From Bacteroidota bacterium (GTDB lineage Bacteria; Bacteroidota; Bacteroidia; Flavobacteriales_F; PHOS-HE28), in NCBI GenBank assembly GCA_963169595.1, contig CAUJFM010000344.1:1-27763 (forward strand): a DNA stretch of 27,763 bases, read 5' to 3'. The position numbers and the translations under genes were made by a program. This document shows, one piece after another, positions 14,296 through 22,752 of the stretch (positions are counted from its first letter, which is position 1; each line of letters starts with the position of its first letter). The notes below the pieces were generated by a model. It did no database searches. It saw nothing but the letters and a program-made list of their open reading frames with translations, and had not been told where the DNA came from.

Positions 14296-16527
14296 ATGCC
14301 CCCCTCCTCTTCCCTCCAGGACCCCGAACAACTGGCCCAGCATGTGCTGGCCGCCATCCGCCGCAGCGGTGCGGCCGGCATCACCAGCCAACAGCTTGCC
14401 ATTCAGCTGGGTTTCAAGGACAAAGGTCACCGCTACCTGATCTTCGACGCGATCGACCGGTTGCTCGATGACGGCCGCATCGAGACGGGCCGCAAGGGGC
14501 GGTACACCGCCGTGGGCCGGCGCGACACGCTGGAGGGCACCATCGACATCATTGCCAGCGGGGCGGGCTATGTGCGCGTGGAAGGCCACACCGAGGACCT
14601 CTACGTGCACAACCGCAACGTGGGTACCGCGCTGCATGGCGACCGGGTGCTGGTGAAGCAGACGGGCGGACGGGGCATGCGGGCCGAGGGCAAGGTGCTG
14701 CAGGTGCTGAAACGGCGTCGCACCGAGTTCGTGGGCACCATCCACCGGCACGATGGCCGGCTGGTGCTGGTGGCCGATGACCAGCGCGTGCAGCGCCCCT
14801 TCCAGATCCCCCTGCACGCGTCCATGAACGCGCAGGATGGCGACAAGGCCATCGTTGCCCTGGGTGAATGGAAGGATGCCCGGGAACTGCCCCGCGGCGA
14901 GGTGCTGCGGGTGCTGGGACGCGCCGGCGAGCACCATGTGGAGATGCACGCCATCCTGGCCGAGTATGGCCTGCCGCTGGAGTTCCCCGAGAGCGTTCAG
15001 CTGGCCAGCGAGCAGATCGCGGACGGCGTCACCCCCGAGGAGATCGCCAAACGACGCGATGTGCGCGCCATCCCCACCATCACCATCGACCCGCACGACG
15101 CGAAGGACCTTGATGATGCGCTGAGCCTGCGCCGCTTGGAGAACGGCCACTGGGAGGTGGGCATCCACATCGCGGACGTAAGCCATTACGTGGTGCCCCG
15201 CAGCGTGATCGACATGGAGGCGGCCAACCGCGCCACCAGTGTGTACCTGGTGGACCGCGTGGTGCCCATGCTACCCGAGAAGCTCAGCAACGACCTCTGC
15301 TCGCTGCACCCGCACACCGACAAGCTGAGCTTCAGCGCCATCTTCGAATTGGATGAACAGGCCCGCATCAAGGGCGAATGGTTCGGGCGCACGGTGATGC
15401 GCTCGCAGCACCGCTTCGCTTACGAGCAGGCCCAGGCCATCATCGACGGTGGCGAGGGGCCCTTCCAACAGGAGGTGCTCACCCTGCACCAACTGGCCCA
15501 GGTGCTGCGGCGCGATCGCATTGCCAACGGGGCCTTGGAGATCGGGGGGAACGAGGTGAAGTTCAAGCTGGACGAGAAAGGCCGACCGATCGGTGTCTAC
15601 CAGAAGGTGATGGGGCCTGCGAACTGGCTCATCGAGGAGTTCATGCTGCTGGCCAACAAGCGTGTGGCGGCCTGGGTGAACAAGCAGAAGAAGGGCGGCG
15701 TGCCGCCGTTCGTGTACCGTGTGCACGACCTGCCCGACCCTGACAAGGTGGAGCAGTTGCGTGCCCTGGCCAAGAGCTTTGGCCACACCCTGGTGACGAA
15801 GAAGGACGAGGACCTCCCGCACGCCATCAACCGGCTGCTGCAGGACGTGCGCGGCCGTGAGGAGGAGAACATCATCAAGCAGGTGGCCATCCGCAGCATG
15901 GCCAAGGCCATCTACAGCACCGAGAACATCGGCCACTACGGCCTGGCCTTCGAGCACTACACGCACTTCACCTCGCCCATCCGCCGCTATCCGGACCTGA
16001 TGGTGCACCGCGCCATGGCCCACTACCTGGCCGGTGGCCGTCACCTGGACCGCGAGGCTTTGGAGATCAGCTGCAGCCACAGTTCCCGCATGGAGAAGCA
16101 GGCGGCCGATGCCGAACGCGCGAGCATTCGCTACAAGCAGGCCGAATACCTGCTGGCTCACCTCGGTCAGTCGTTCGAGGGCATCATCAGCGGCCTCACC
16201 AACTGGGGCATCTACGTGGAGCTCCGCGAGAACAAATGCGAGGGCATGATCGGTCTGCGCGAGCTGCCCGGTGATGTGTTCCGCTTCGACCAGGAGCGCT
16301 ACCAGGTGGTGGGCCATCGCACCGGTCGGCGCTTCAAACTGGGCGATGAACTGACCGTGACGATCAAGGCTGTGGACATGGACCGCCGCACGGTGGACAT
16401 GGCGCTGGCCGAGGAAGGCGGCCCGGTGACGACCTCGGGCAAGTTCATGCGCCGTCCATCACCGGCCAAGGCCTCCAGCAAAGGAAGCCGCGGAAAGGCG
16501 CAATCCCGGAAAAAGGGGAAACGCTGA
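14296..16527 (+). CDS. rnr: Ribonuclease R (RNB family 3'-5' exoribonuclease)
   Basis: Protein of 743 aa. An N-terminal winged-helix-like segment (about 10-70, GITSQQLAIQLGFKDKG) and cold-shock-type OB domains (80-240) lead to the RNB catalytic domain (about 245-590). The latter holds TIDPHDAKDLDDALSL with magnesium-binding aspartates at 265, 271, 273 and 274, IADVSHYV, VPMLPEKLSNDLCSL, and HFTSPIRRYPDLMVHRA. An S1 domain starts near 622 (GIISGLTNWGIYVELRENK) and the protein ends in a Lys/Arg/Ser-rich tail. It degrades structured RNA and takes part in rRNA/tmRNA quality control. It is divergent from prs and convergent with the LytTR regulator, 3 bp apart. TAACTTGC at 14263-14270 may be part of its promoter. 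Confidence 0.96.
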   Translation: MPPSSSLQDPEQLAQHVLAAIRRSGAAGITSQQLAIQLGFKDKGHRYLIFDAIDRLLDDGRIETGRKGRYTAVGRRDTLEGTIDIIASGAGYVRVEGHTEDLYVHNRNVGTALHGDRVLVKQTGGRGMRAEGKVLQVLKRRRTEFVGTIHRHDGRLVLVADDQRVQRPFQIPLHASMNAQDGDKAIVALGEWKDARELPRGEVLRVLGRAGEHHVEMHAILAEYGLPLEFPESVQLASEQIADGVTPEEIAKRRDVRAIPTITIDPHDAKDLDDALSLRRLENGHWEVGIHIADVSHYVVPRSVIDMEAANRATSVYLVDRVVPMLPEKLSNDLCSLHPHTDKLSFSAIFELDEQARIKGEWFGRTVMRSQHRFAYEQAQAIIDGGEGPFQQEVLTLHQLAQVLRRDRIANGALEIGGNEVKFKLDEKGRPIGVYQKVMGPANWLIEEFMLLANKRVAAWVNKQKKGGVPPFVYRVHDLPDPDKVEQLRALAKSFGHTLVTKKDEDLPHAINRLLQDVRGREEENIIKQVAIRSMAKAIYSTENIGHYGLAFEHYTHFTSPIRRYPDLMVHRAMAHYLAGGRHLDREALEISCSHSSRMEKQAADAERASIRYKQAEYLLAHLGQSFEGIISGLTNWGIYVELRENKCEGMIGLRELPGDVFRFDQERYQVVGHRTGRRFKLGDELTVTIKAVDMDRRTVDMALAEEGGPVTTSGKFMRRPSPAKASSKGSRGKAQSRKKGKR

Positions 16528-16530
16528 TGC

Positions 16531-17286
16531 TCAGACGAGGTTGAGGCGCTTGCCCAGCTCGTCCTTGTAGGAGCCCCCGATGGGGATCACCTTCTTATCG
16601 TTCTCCAGGATGAGATTGGGGCCCTCGATGGCGGTGATCTTGTCCAACCGCACGATGAAGCTGCGGTGAACCCGCACGAACTCGGCCTCGGGCAGCTTGG
16701 CCTCGATGTCCTTCATGGTGCTGTGCACGGTGTAGCGCGTGTTCAGCGTGTTGATCACCACATAGTCCTTCAACGCCTCGATGAAGTAGATGTCGCTCGT
16801 CTTGAGCTTCACCAGGCGGCTGTTGCTCTTCACGAACAGGATGTCCTTGCCGCTATCCTTGTTCTCCACAATGGCGTAGAGCATGTCCCGCTCCTTCAGC
16901 ACCTCGGTCTCCTTCTTGTGCTTGTAGAGCGCCATCTCGATCGACGTGTGGATGTCGATCTCCTTGAAGGGCTTGATGATGTAGCCGTAGGGCTGCGTCA
17001 CCTTGGCCTTGGCCAGCGTGCTCTCATCGGCATAGGCCGTGAGGAAGATCACCGGGATGTTGGTCTCGCGACGGATGCGGTCAGCGGCCTCGATGCCGTT
17101 CATCTCCCCCTTGAGCATGATGTCCATCAGGATGATGTCCGGCATGTGCTCGGTGGCCAGAGCCACGGCTTGTTCGCCCGTGCTGGCAGCGCCCACCACG
17201 TTGTAGCCCAGCTTCTTGAGGCTGTGCTGGATGTCCTTGCTCACAATGCTCTCATCCTCCACCACGAGGACGTTCGTCTGCGCCAT
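16531..17286 (-). CDS. LytTR-type response regulator
   Basis: Protein of 251 aa. The receiver domain (1-120) begins NVLVVEDESIVSKDIQ and has the phospho-acceptor Asp55 in ILMDIMLKGEMNG, the switch Thr in VIFLTAYAD and Lys in YIIKPFKE. The LytTR DNA-binding domain (about 150-251) shows VKSNSRLVKLKTSDIYFIEALKDYVVI, EFVRVHRSFIVRLDKI and VIPIGGSYKDEL. It is expected to bind paired direct repeats upstream of its targets, which are unknown. The ATG at 17286 lies inside the 3' end of the kinase gene (35-bp overlap), so the two are translationally coupled and form a two-component pair. Confidence 0.93.
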   Translation of the reverse strand: MAQTNVLVVEDESIVSKDIQHSLKKLGYNVVGAASTGEQAVALATEHMPDIILMDIMLKGEMNGIEAADRIRRETNIPVIFLTAYADESTLAKAKVTQPYGYIIKPFKEIDIHTSIEMALYKHKKETEVLKERDMLYAIVENKDSGKDILFVKSNSRLVKLKTSDIYFIEALKDYVVINTLNTRYTVHSTMKDIEAKLPEAEFVRVHRSFIVRLDKITAIEGPNLILENDKKVIPIGGSYKDELGKRLNLV

Positions 17287-20200
17287 TGCCGCTGTGCTTG
17301 ATACGCTCAAAAGTAAGGAAATACGTCACCCCTTGACCAGAGCGGACCTCCAACCTGCCGTCCAATTGGTCCACCAAGGTGCGAACCAGCTCCAGGCCGA
17401 GGTTGCCCTGGCGATGGGGGTCGAAACCTGCGGGAAGCCCCTGGCCATCGTCCGCAACGGTCAGTTCCACGCGGTCCTCATCGCAACGTAGACCGATCGA
17501 GACCGAACCCTGGGCATCGGTCGGAAAGGCATGTTTCAACGCATTGCTGATGAGCTCGTTAAGGATGAGGCCGCAGGGGATGGCCTGGTCCAGCACAAGA
17601 CTGGTCGGTGCCAGGTCCAGGCGGAGGTCCACCTTGCCGCTCAGGCTGTAGCTCATCATCAGGTTGCGGGCCAGGCCATCGATGTAGGCCCCGAGGTCAA
17701 GCGCGCTGAAATCCTTGTGCTGGTAAAGGCTTTCGTGGATGAGCGACATGCTGCGGATCCGGTCGCGGCTGTGGTGCAGGAGGTCCTTCAACCGGTCGTC
17801 GTCATCGCTGACGTAGGCCGACTGCAGGTTCATGATGCTGGAGATGATCTGCAGGTTGTTCTTCACCCGGTGATGCACCTCCTTGAGCAGGACCTCCTTC
17901 TCCGCCAGGCTGCGCAGCAGCTCACGCTGGGCCTCTTTCCGTTCCGTGATGTGGTAGGCCAGGCAGGAGAGCTCCTGCACCTCGCCATCCACGATGATCG
18001 GGTTGACGAAATTCTCCACCCAGATGGTCCTTCCGGTGCGGTCCGTGAGCTCGGCCTCGAACTGCTGCGGCTTGCCCTTCAAGGCCGCGAGGTAGCGATC
18101 GCGATAGCGGTCGTGGTTCTTGCCCGCGGCTTGCCGTGAAGAATCTGCCACGAAGAGATCGCCAACACCCATGGTGACCCCGAAATCCTCGCGCAGCGAC
18201 CCTTGGAAGCGATCGTTGAAGGAGGTGATCCGGAACTCCTTGTCCAGGGTCCAGATCATCATGTTGGCCGAGCTCTCGAAGATGGCCTGCAGCCGGGCCG
18301 ATTTGTCCCGCACCGCTTGCTCGGCCAGTTTCTTCTGTGTGATCTCGTGGCCTACACCGAACACCTCGGTGACCACTCCATCGGGGCCGAAGATGGGGCT
18401 CAGGAAGATCTCGTTGCTCACCCGATCACCCAGTCGGTCCGTGATGTCCGTCTCGAACTGGACCGGTTTGCCTGCAAAGGCCTCTGCGTACTTGGCCGCC
18501 CAGAAGTCGTGATAGGATCTGGGCGCGAACAGTTTGCGTGGCTTGGCGGGATCGGTGTTGATCTCCGGTCGGGTGCCATAGAGCCGCTCGATCACATCCC
18601 CATAGGCCTTGTTGTAGGAGGTGAGCTTGATCTCACGGTCCACGGTCCAGAACAGGTGTTCACTGCTCTCGAACAAGGCCTTCCACTTGGCCTCGTGCTC
18701 CTGCACCCGTCGGCGTGCGGCCAGCACGCCGGTGACATCGCGGAAAATGCTCCGTGTCGCCTGGGGTTGACCATCCACACGCCGCAGGTTGGTGGTCCCT
18801 TCCACATCCACCCGTCGGCCATCCTTGGCCACGAACGCCGTGCGAAGCTCGTTGACCTCCTCGCCACCCATGATCCGCTCAAAGAGGTGCCTGCAATGAT
18901 CGCGCTCATCGGGGTGGATGATGTCCGTGAAGTGCATGCCGGCCACTTCCTCATCCAAATAGCCGAGCACCTGCTTCCACGCGTTGTTCACATACTGGAA
19001 GCGCCCCTCGATGTCGACGCTCTGGATCAGATCGGTCGCGTTCTCGAACAGGTCGCGATAGCGCTCTTCGCTGGCTCGCAGCGCCTCCTGGTCCCGCTTC
19101 ATCCTTGTGATGTCCCGTGAGACACCCATGGCGCCGAGGAAGTGACCATCCTCATCGTAGAGCCTTGACGCAGCCAGGAACGAGGTGAACAACTCGCCTT
19201 CCTTGGTGCGGTTAATGACCTCACCAGTATAGACGCCGTGGCGCTCCAGCTCTTGTTGGATGGCCCGGTACTGCTCCGGGTCCCCGTAAAGGAATTTGGT
19301 GTTGAGGCCCAGGATCTCCTCGGGCTCCCAACCGAACCGAAGGCTTGCAGCTGGATTGTACACGGTGATGCGACCCTCGGGGTCGGCGGCCATGATCATG
19401 TCCAGCGAACTGTTCACCAGGCTGCTGAGGAACTTGCGTGACCTACGGAGCTCCTCCTGCGTGCGTCGATGCTGCATGATCTCATCACGGAGCACCTGGT
19501 TCACATCCTCGGCCATGCGCAGACGGAGGCGTTCCTCCAACAAGACCTGCTGCGCGGACTGGTCCTGCAGGGTGAACTGCACTGCCGCCGCTCCTTCGTG
19601 GTGCACGGCCGTGGCGAACAGCAACACCTCCTGTTCGTGGCCATTGGCCAACCGCACGGCAATGGGGCGTTCCACCTCGGTGCGGGCGGACCGTTCGATG
19701 AGCGCATGCACTTCGGCCATGCTGGAGGCCAGGAAGAGTCCATCCACCGGTTCGCCCGTGAGGGAGCGGCCCAGCATGCTTTCCGCAGCGGGATTGGCAT
19801 ATCTGATCAGGCCAGCGGAGACCACCAACAGGCCATCGCGAATGTGCTCCACCACACTGCGGTAGCTGGACATGAGCGAGGCCTGCTCCACCTGCGCATG
19901 GCGCATGGCGGTGATGTCGATCAGCGTGCCCTGGATGGTGGGACTGCGGTCCTCCAGCTCGTCCACGAAGACGTTCTCCAGCACGTAGACGGGACGGCCG
20001 CTCCGGTGCTTCAGCACGATCTCGAAATTGGTGAGCCGCCGCTCGCGGAACAGGGTATCCAGGAAGCGGTTCCGTTCGGCCTCGGAATAGTACAGGTCCA
20101 CCGCCTGATGGCGCATCAGCGCATCGCGGTCCGCATAGCCCAGGATGTGGGCCATCGCATCGTTGCACTCCAGTAAACGGCCGTCCACCGTGCTGCGGAA

Positions 20201-20317
20201 GATGCCCGCTAGGCTGCGGCTCACCAGGTCATCATACTGCCGCTTCAGGTCCAGGTAAGCCCGTGCCAGCTCGGAGGTGGCCTCCTGACCGGTACTTGGG
20301 AGCTCACCAGACTTCAT
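17252..20317 (-). CDS. Cytoplasmic multi-PAS sensor histidine kinase (HisKA_2 type)
   Basis: Protein of 1021 aa with no membrane segment. About six PAS modules occupy residues 30-800, several ending in the PAC-like pattern D(I/V)T (GTLIDITAMR, GVSRDITRMK, SIFRDVTGVL, GVGHEITQKK, AYHITERKEA). The kinase core follows: EVHHRVKNNLQIISSIMNLQ with phospho-acceptor His815 or His816, then an ATPase domain with GLILNELISNALKHAFP (N box), VADDGQGLP (G1) and GNLGLELVRTLVDQL (G2). It autophosphorylates and passes phosphate to the adjoining LytTR regulator. The signals are unknown; PAS folds can bind heme, flavin or small ligands. It lies 34 bp downstream of the YwqK/MORN-type gene, possibly in one transcript. 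Confidence 0.93.
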   Translation of the reverse strand: MKSGELPSTGQEATSELARAYLDLKRQYDDLVSRSLAGIFRSTVDGRLLECNDAMAHILGYADRDALMRHQAVDLYYSEAERNRFLDTLFRERRLTNFEIVLKHRSGRPVYVLENVFVDELEDRSPTIQGTLIDITAMRHAQVEQASLMSSYRSVVEHIRDGLLVVSAGLIRYANPAAESMLGRSLTGEPVDGLFLASSMAEVHALIERSARTEVERPIAVRLANGHEQEVLLFATAVHHEGAAAVQFTLQDQSAQQVLLEERLRLRMAEDVNQVLRDEIMQHRRTQEELRRSRKFLSSLVNSSLDMIMAADPEGRITVYNPAASLRFGWEPEEILGLNTKFLYGDPEQYRAIQQELERHGVYTGEVINRTKEGELFTSFLAASRLYDEDGHFLGAMGVSRDITRMKRDQEALRASEERYRDLFENATDLIQSVDIEGRFQYVNNAWKQVLGYLDEEVAGMHFTDIIHPDERDHCRHLFERIMGGEEVNELRTAFVAKDGRRVDVEGTTNLRRVDGQPQATRSIFRDVTGVLAARRRVQEHEAKWKALFESSEHLFWTVDREIKLTSYNKAYGDVIERLYGTRPEINTDPAKPRKLFAPRSYHDFWAAKYAEAFAGKPVQFETDITDRLGDRVSNEIFLSPIFGPDGVVTEVFGVGHEITQKKLAEQAVRDKSARLQAIFESSANMMIWTLDKEFRITSFNDRFQGSLREDFGVTMGVGDLFVADSSRQAAGKNHDRYRDRYLAALKGKPQQFEAELTDRTGRTIWVENFVNPIIVDGEVQELSCLAYHITERKEAQRELLRSLAEKEVLLKEVHHRVKNNLQIISSIMNLQSAYVSDDDDRLKDLLHHSRDRIRSMSLIHESLYQHKDFSALDLGAYIDGLARNLMMSYSLSGKVDLRLDLAPTSLVLDQAIPCGLILNELISNALKHAFPTDAQGSVSIGLRCDEDRVELTVADDGQGLPAGFDPHRQGNLGLELVRTLVDQLDGRLEVRSGQGVTYFLTFERIKHSGNGADERPRGGG

Positions 20318-20351
20318 GCCTCGAACTTAGGTGTTCCATCCGCACGGATGA

Positions 20352-21881
20352 TCAGGGTTGCTGCTCACCGGGTTGGAAAGGTGGCGGCACTTTCTCGCCA
20401 TCGATCCGCACCTCCACCCCATCACGGAACTTGATGGTGAGGAGGATGTTGCCCTGGTCGTCGAAGTACACGAAATCCCCCTGTTGCAGGCCCATGCTGA
20501 AGCGGCCCTCCAGCTTCACCTGTCCATTGGGCCAGTACCAGCGGTGCTTGCCATCGGGTTCACCGCTGATGAAACTGCCGGTGAAATACTTCTTGTCGGT
20601 ATCGAGGTAGGTGAAGACCCAGGGACCATCCTTCACGCCATCCTTGTAGGCGCCCTCCTCCCGGTGGTCGCCCACCTCGTAGATCCACTTGCCCTCCCGG
20701 CGGCCATCGATGTACTCACCTTGTGTGATGACACGGCCTTCCTCATCGTATTCCACGGAAGGACCATCCTCCCGGCCCCGGCGGTAGACCTCCTCGCGGT
20801 GCACACCACCATTCTCGAAATACCATTTCCACGGCCCGTTGGCCTTGCCGCTGGCATAACGCCCCCGTTGCTCCACCTGGCCACTGCGATGGTAGAAGAC
20901 CCAATCCCCATCGCGCTTGCCCTCTTTGTAGGCGCCTTCGGCCCGCTTCTCGCCGGTGGCATAGTACTCCGTCCAAGGCCCCTCCAGGGCGCCCACATCG
21001 TTCACCAGACCCTCGCTCACCAGCTGATCGCCCATGTAGATCCTAGCCTTGGAGATGCTGCCATCCGGGGCGAACTCCTTGAAGAGCCCCTCCTTCTTGC
21101 CCGATCGTGAATAACTGCCGATGCTGGCCACCTTGCCGTTGGGGTGGAAGGTGCGTTTGATATCCACCGTCAGGGTCTCCTGCGCCTTAGTGTCCACCTG
21201 GCCCTGATCGTACTTCACCATCTCCTTCAGGTTGCCCTGGGGGTCATATTCCTTGAAAATGCCCTGCTGGCGGTCATCCACGAAGCTCCCCTCCCACTTC
21301 ACCTTGCCGTTGGGGTGGAACTCCTTCCAAGGTCCCTGGCGCATGCCCATGGCATCCAACCGGTTGATCTCCTCCCGCTTCCGCAGCAGCCCGGCACCGT
21401 ATTGCAACAAGGCCACCACGCGGCCATCCGGCGCGTATTCATAGCCTCTGCCCTCCTCCTTACCTGCCTTGAAGGGGATCTCCTTGTGCAGCTGTCCGTT
21501 GGGGTGGTAGTACCGGGCTGGGCCCTCACGCAGGTCGTTCACGTAGAACTCCTCGCTGATGACCACGCCGGTGGTGTCATACCGCTTCGAGACGCCCTCC
21601 TTCTTGTCGCCCAAGTAGTTGATCTCGCTCTCTAGTATCCCGTTCTCCGCGTAGAAGTGCCAGGTGCTGTCCAGCATGAACTGGCGCCGGTTACCCTCGC
21701 TGCGCAGCCGGCCGCTTTCGTAATAGGTGCGCCAATAGCCTTCAGGCTTGCCGTTGATCAACACGCCCTCGCTGCTCACGCGGCCATTGGGGAAGTAATA
21801 CTTGGTGGGACCATCGGGCTGGGCCTGGACCGCGGTCCACATCACCATCATCCACACCATCCACAACCCTCTCTTCATCAT
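20352..21881 (-). CDS. Exported YwqK/MORN-type repeat protein
   Basis: Protein of 509 aa with a signal peptide (MKRGLWMVWMMVMWTAVQAQ), then about 17 tandem units of 22-26 residues built on the pattern (Y/F)-x-x-(N/D/S)-G-x-(V/L)-x-x-E-G-x-(Y/F)-x-x-G-(K/R)-x-(E/D)-G-x-W-x-x, for example FHPNGKVKWEGSFVDDRQQG and YHRSGQVEQRGRYASGKANG. Such MORN-like repeats form long beta-meander surfaces; databases often label them YwqK-family antitoxin, though no toxin is next to it here. The frame is open to 21959, but the tandem ATGs at 21881 and 21878 place the signal peptide at the start. It precedes the histidine kinase on the same strand. Biological role unknown; a surface or periplasmic binding role is inferred. 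Confidence 0.85.
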   Translation of the reverse strand: MMKRGLWMVWMMVMWTAVQAQPDGPTKYYFPNGRVSSEGVLINGKPEGYWRTYYESGRLRSEGNRRQFMLDSTWHFYAENGILESEINYLGDKKEGVSKRYDTTGVVISEEFYVNDLREGPARYYHPNGQLHKEIPFKAGKEEGRGYEYAPDGRVVALLQYGAGLLRKREEINRLDAMGMRQGPWKEFHPNGKVKWEGSFVDDRQQGIFKEYDPQGNLKEMVKYDQGQVDTKAQETLTVDIKRTFHPNGKVASIGSYSRSGKKEGLFKEFAPDGSISKARIYMGDQLVSEGLVNDVGALEGPWTEYYATGEKRAEGAYKEGKRDGDWVFYHRSGQVEQRGRYASGKANGPWKWYFENGGVHREEVYRRGREDGPSVEYDEEGRVITQGEYIDGRREGKWIYEVGDHREEGAYKDGVKDGPWVFTYLDTDKKYFTGSFISGEPDGKHRWYWPNGQVKLEGRFSMGLQQGDFVYFDDQGNILLTIKFRDGVEVRIDGEKVPPPFQPGEQQP

Positions 21882-22308
21882 ATACTCTTCATTAAAATAG
21901 TTGATGATATAAGATAGGCTGTTCACACTGTTGATGATCCGGGGATGGGGGATTTGCATGGATCGGTTATCAAAAGTAGCGCACCATGGATGAACGATCC
22001 AGCGGCTGCACGAGGAACGGAAGTCCCTGAGACTGTGAGGGCATTCCCGAGGTCATGAACGATCGTTGATAACCCCTTCGTACGGGTGGATGTTCGATCC
22101 TTTGACCTGTTCGAGGCCCGGTTCGATCGTTCGTTCGAGGTGCAGATCCGGACCAAAAGAAAACTTGCCGGGCATGGGGTGGCTGACAGGGGATGGAGTG
22201 CGGCCCTGGTGTTGAAAGTTGTTCCTGGTTGTTAACAGTGGATCGAGCTCATCCACGATCCGATCGTGAGATCCTGAGGGGGGTTATGAACACGGGTATC
22301 TTTGGACC
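21882..22308. other. 427-bp divergent intergenic region, GATC-rich
   Basis: No convincing gene. The part next to the MORN-type gene (21880-21935) is unusually AT-rich for this window and holds a direct repeat GTTGATGAT at 21900 and 21930 (30-bp period). A -7-like TACTTTTG on the minus strand (complement of 21971-21978) may start that gene's transcript, leaving an ~85-nt leader; no good -33 element is seen. Eleven GATC sites occur between 21936 and 22273, several inside GAACGATC or GTTCGATC contexts, and ATGAACGATC recurs at 21990 and 22055. An interrupted palindrome GTGGAT/ATCCAC lies near 22238-22255. Confidence 0.6.
22297..22304 (+). promoter_or_regulatory. -7 element directly before rpiB
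   Basis: TATCTTTG fits TAnnTTTG and ends only four bases before the rpiB ATG at 22309. The -33 region, 19-20 bp upstream, is CTGA, a weak TTG match. If used, transcription would begin at or within a base or two of the start codon. Confidence 0.5.
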
Positions 22309-22752
22309 ATGTCCAAGCACATCACCATCGGCAGCGACCATGCCGGCATCGACCTCAAGCACCACCTGAAGGAACATTTGCGGACCCGGGGGTATGAAGT
22401 GACCGACAAAGGCACGCATGTGAAGGAGAGCGTTGATTATCCGGACTTTGCCCATGCGGTGGCCGAGGTCGTGGCCGCTCAAGAGGGTGAACTGGGTATC
22501 GTGATCTGCGGCAGTGGCAATGGCGTGAACATCACGGCCAACAAGCATGCCGGGGTGCGCTCAGCACTGGCCTGGAAGCCGGAGATCGCCAGCCTGGCCC
22601 GGCAGCACAACAATGCCAACATACTGGCGCTGCCTGCTCGCTTCATCAGCGAGACGGAAGCGGAAGCCATCGTGGATGCATTCCTGGACGCCTCCTTCGA
22701 AGGGGGACGTCATCAGCGGCGCGTGGAACTGATCGAGCCCGGTACATGTTGA
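22309..22752 (+). CDS. rpiB: Ribose 5-phosphate isomerase B
   Basis: Protein of 147 aa, the normal size of the RpiB/LacAB family, which interconverts ribose 5-phosphate and ribulose 5-phosphate in the pentose phosphate pathway. The start ITIGSDHAGIDLKHHL holds the conserved Asp and His; the catalytic cysteine is Cys67 in VICGSGNGVNITANKH, and NILALPARF follows. It supplies the substrate for PRPP synthetase encoded 8 kb away. It shares its end with the next gene (stop/start overlap), so rpiB and the M28 peptidase form one operon. Confidence 0.95.
   Translation: MSKHITIGSDHAGIDLKHHLKEHLRTRGYEVTDKGTHVKESVDYPDFAHAVAEVVAAQEGELGIVICGSGNGVNITANKHAGVRSALAWKPEIASLARQHNNANILALPARFISETEAEAIVDAFLDASFEGGRHQRRVELIEPGTC

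Noticed and set aside
15271..16317. Minus-strand open frame of 348 codons inside RNase R
   Set aside because: Antisense to a fully recognisable RNB domain; composition typical of a shadow frame.
20352..21881. Toxin-antitoxin system based on the YwqK antitoxin label
   Set aside because: The neighbours are a histidine kinase and rpiB, no small toxin gene is visible, and the protein has an export signal and about 17 repeats, unlike a simple antitoxin.
22053..22256. Small minus-strand open frame in the intergenic region
   Set aside because: No recognisable motif, no promoter or hydrophobic segment, and the sequence is better explained as repeat-rich non-coding DNA.
21882..22308. Replication origin in the GATC-rich intergenic region
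   Set aside because: No convincing DnaA boxes (TTATCCACA type) and no dnaA, dnaN or gidA gene nearby; GATC clustering alone is insufficient outside Dam-positive bacteria.
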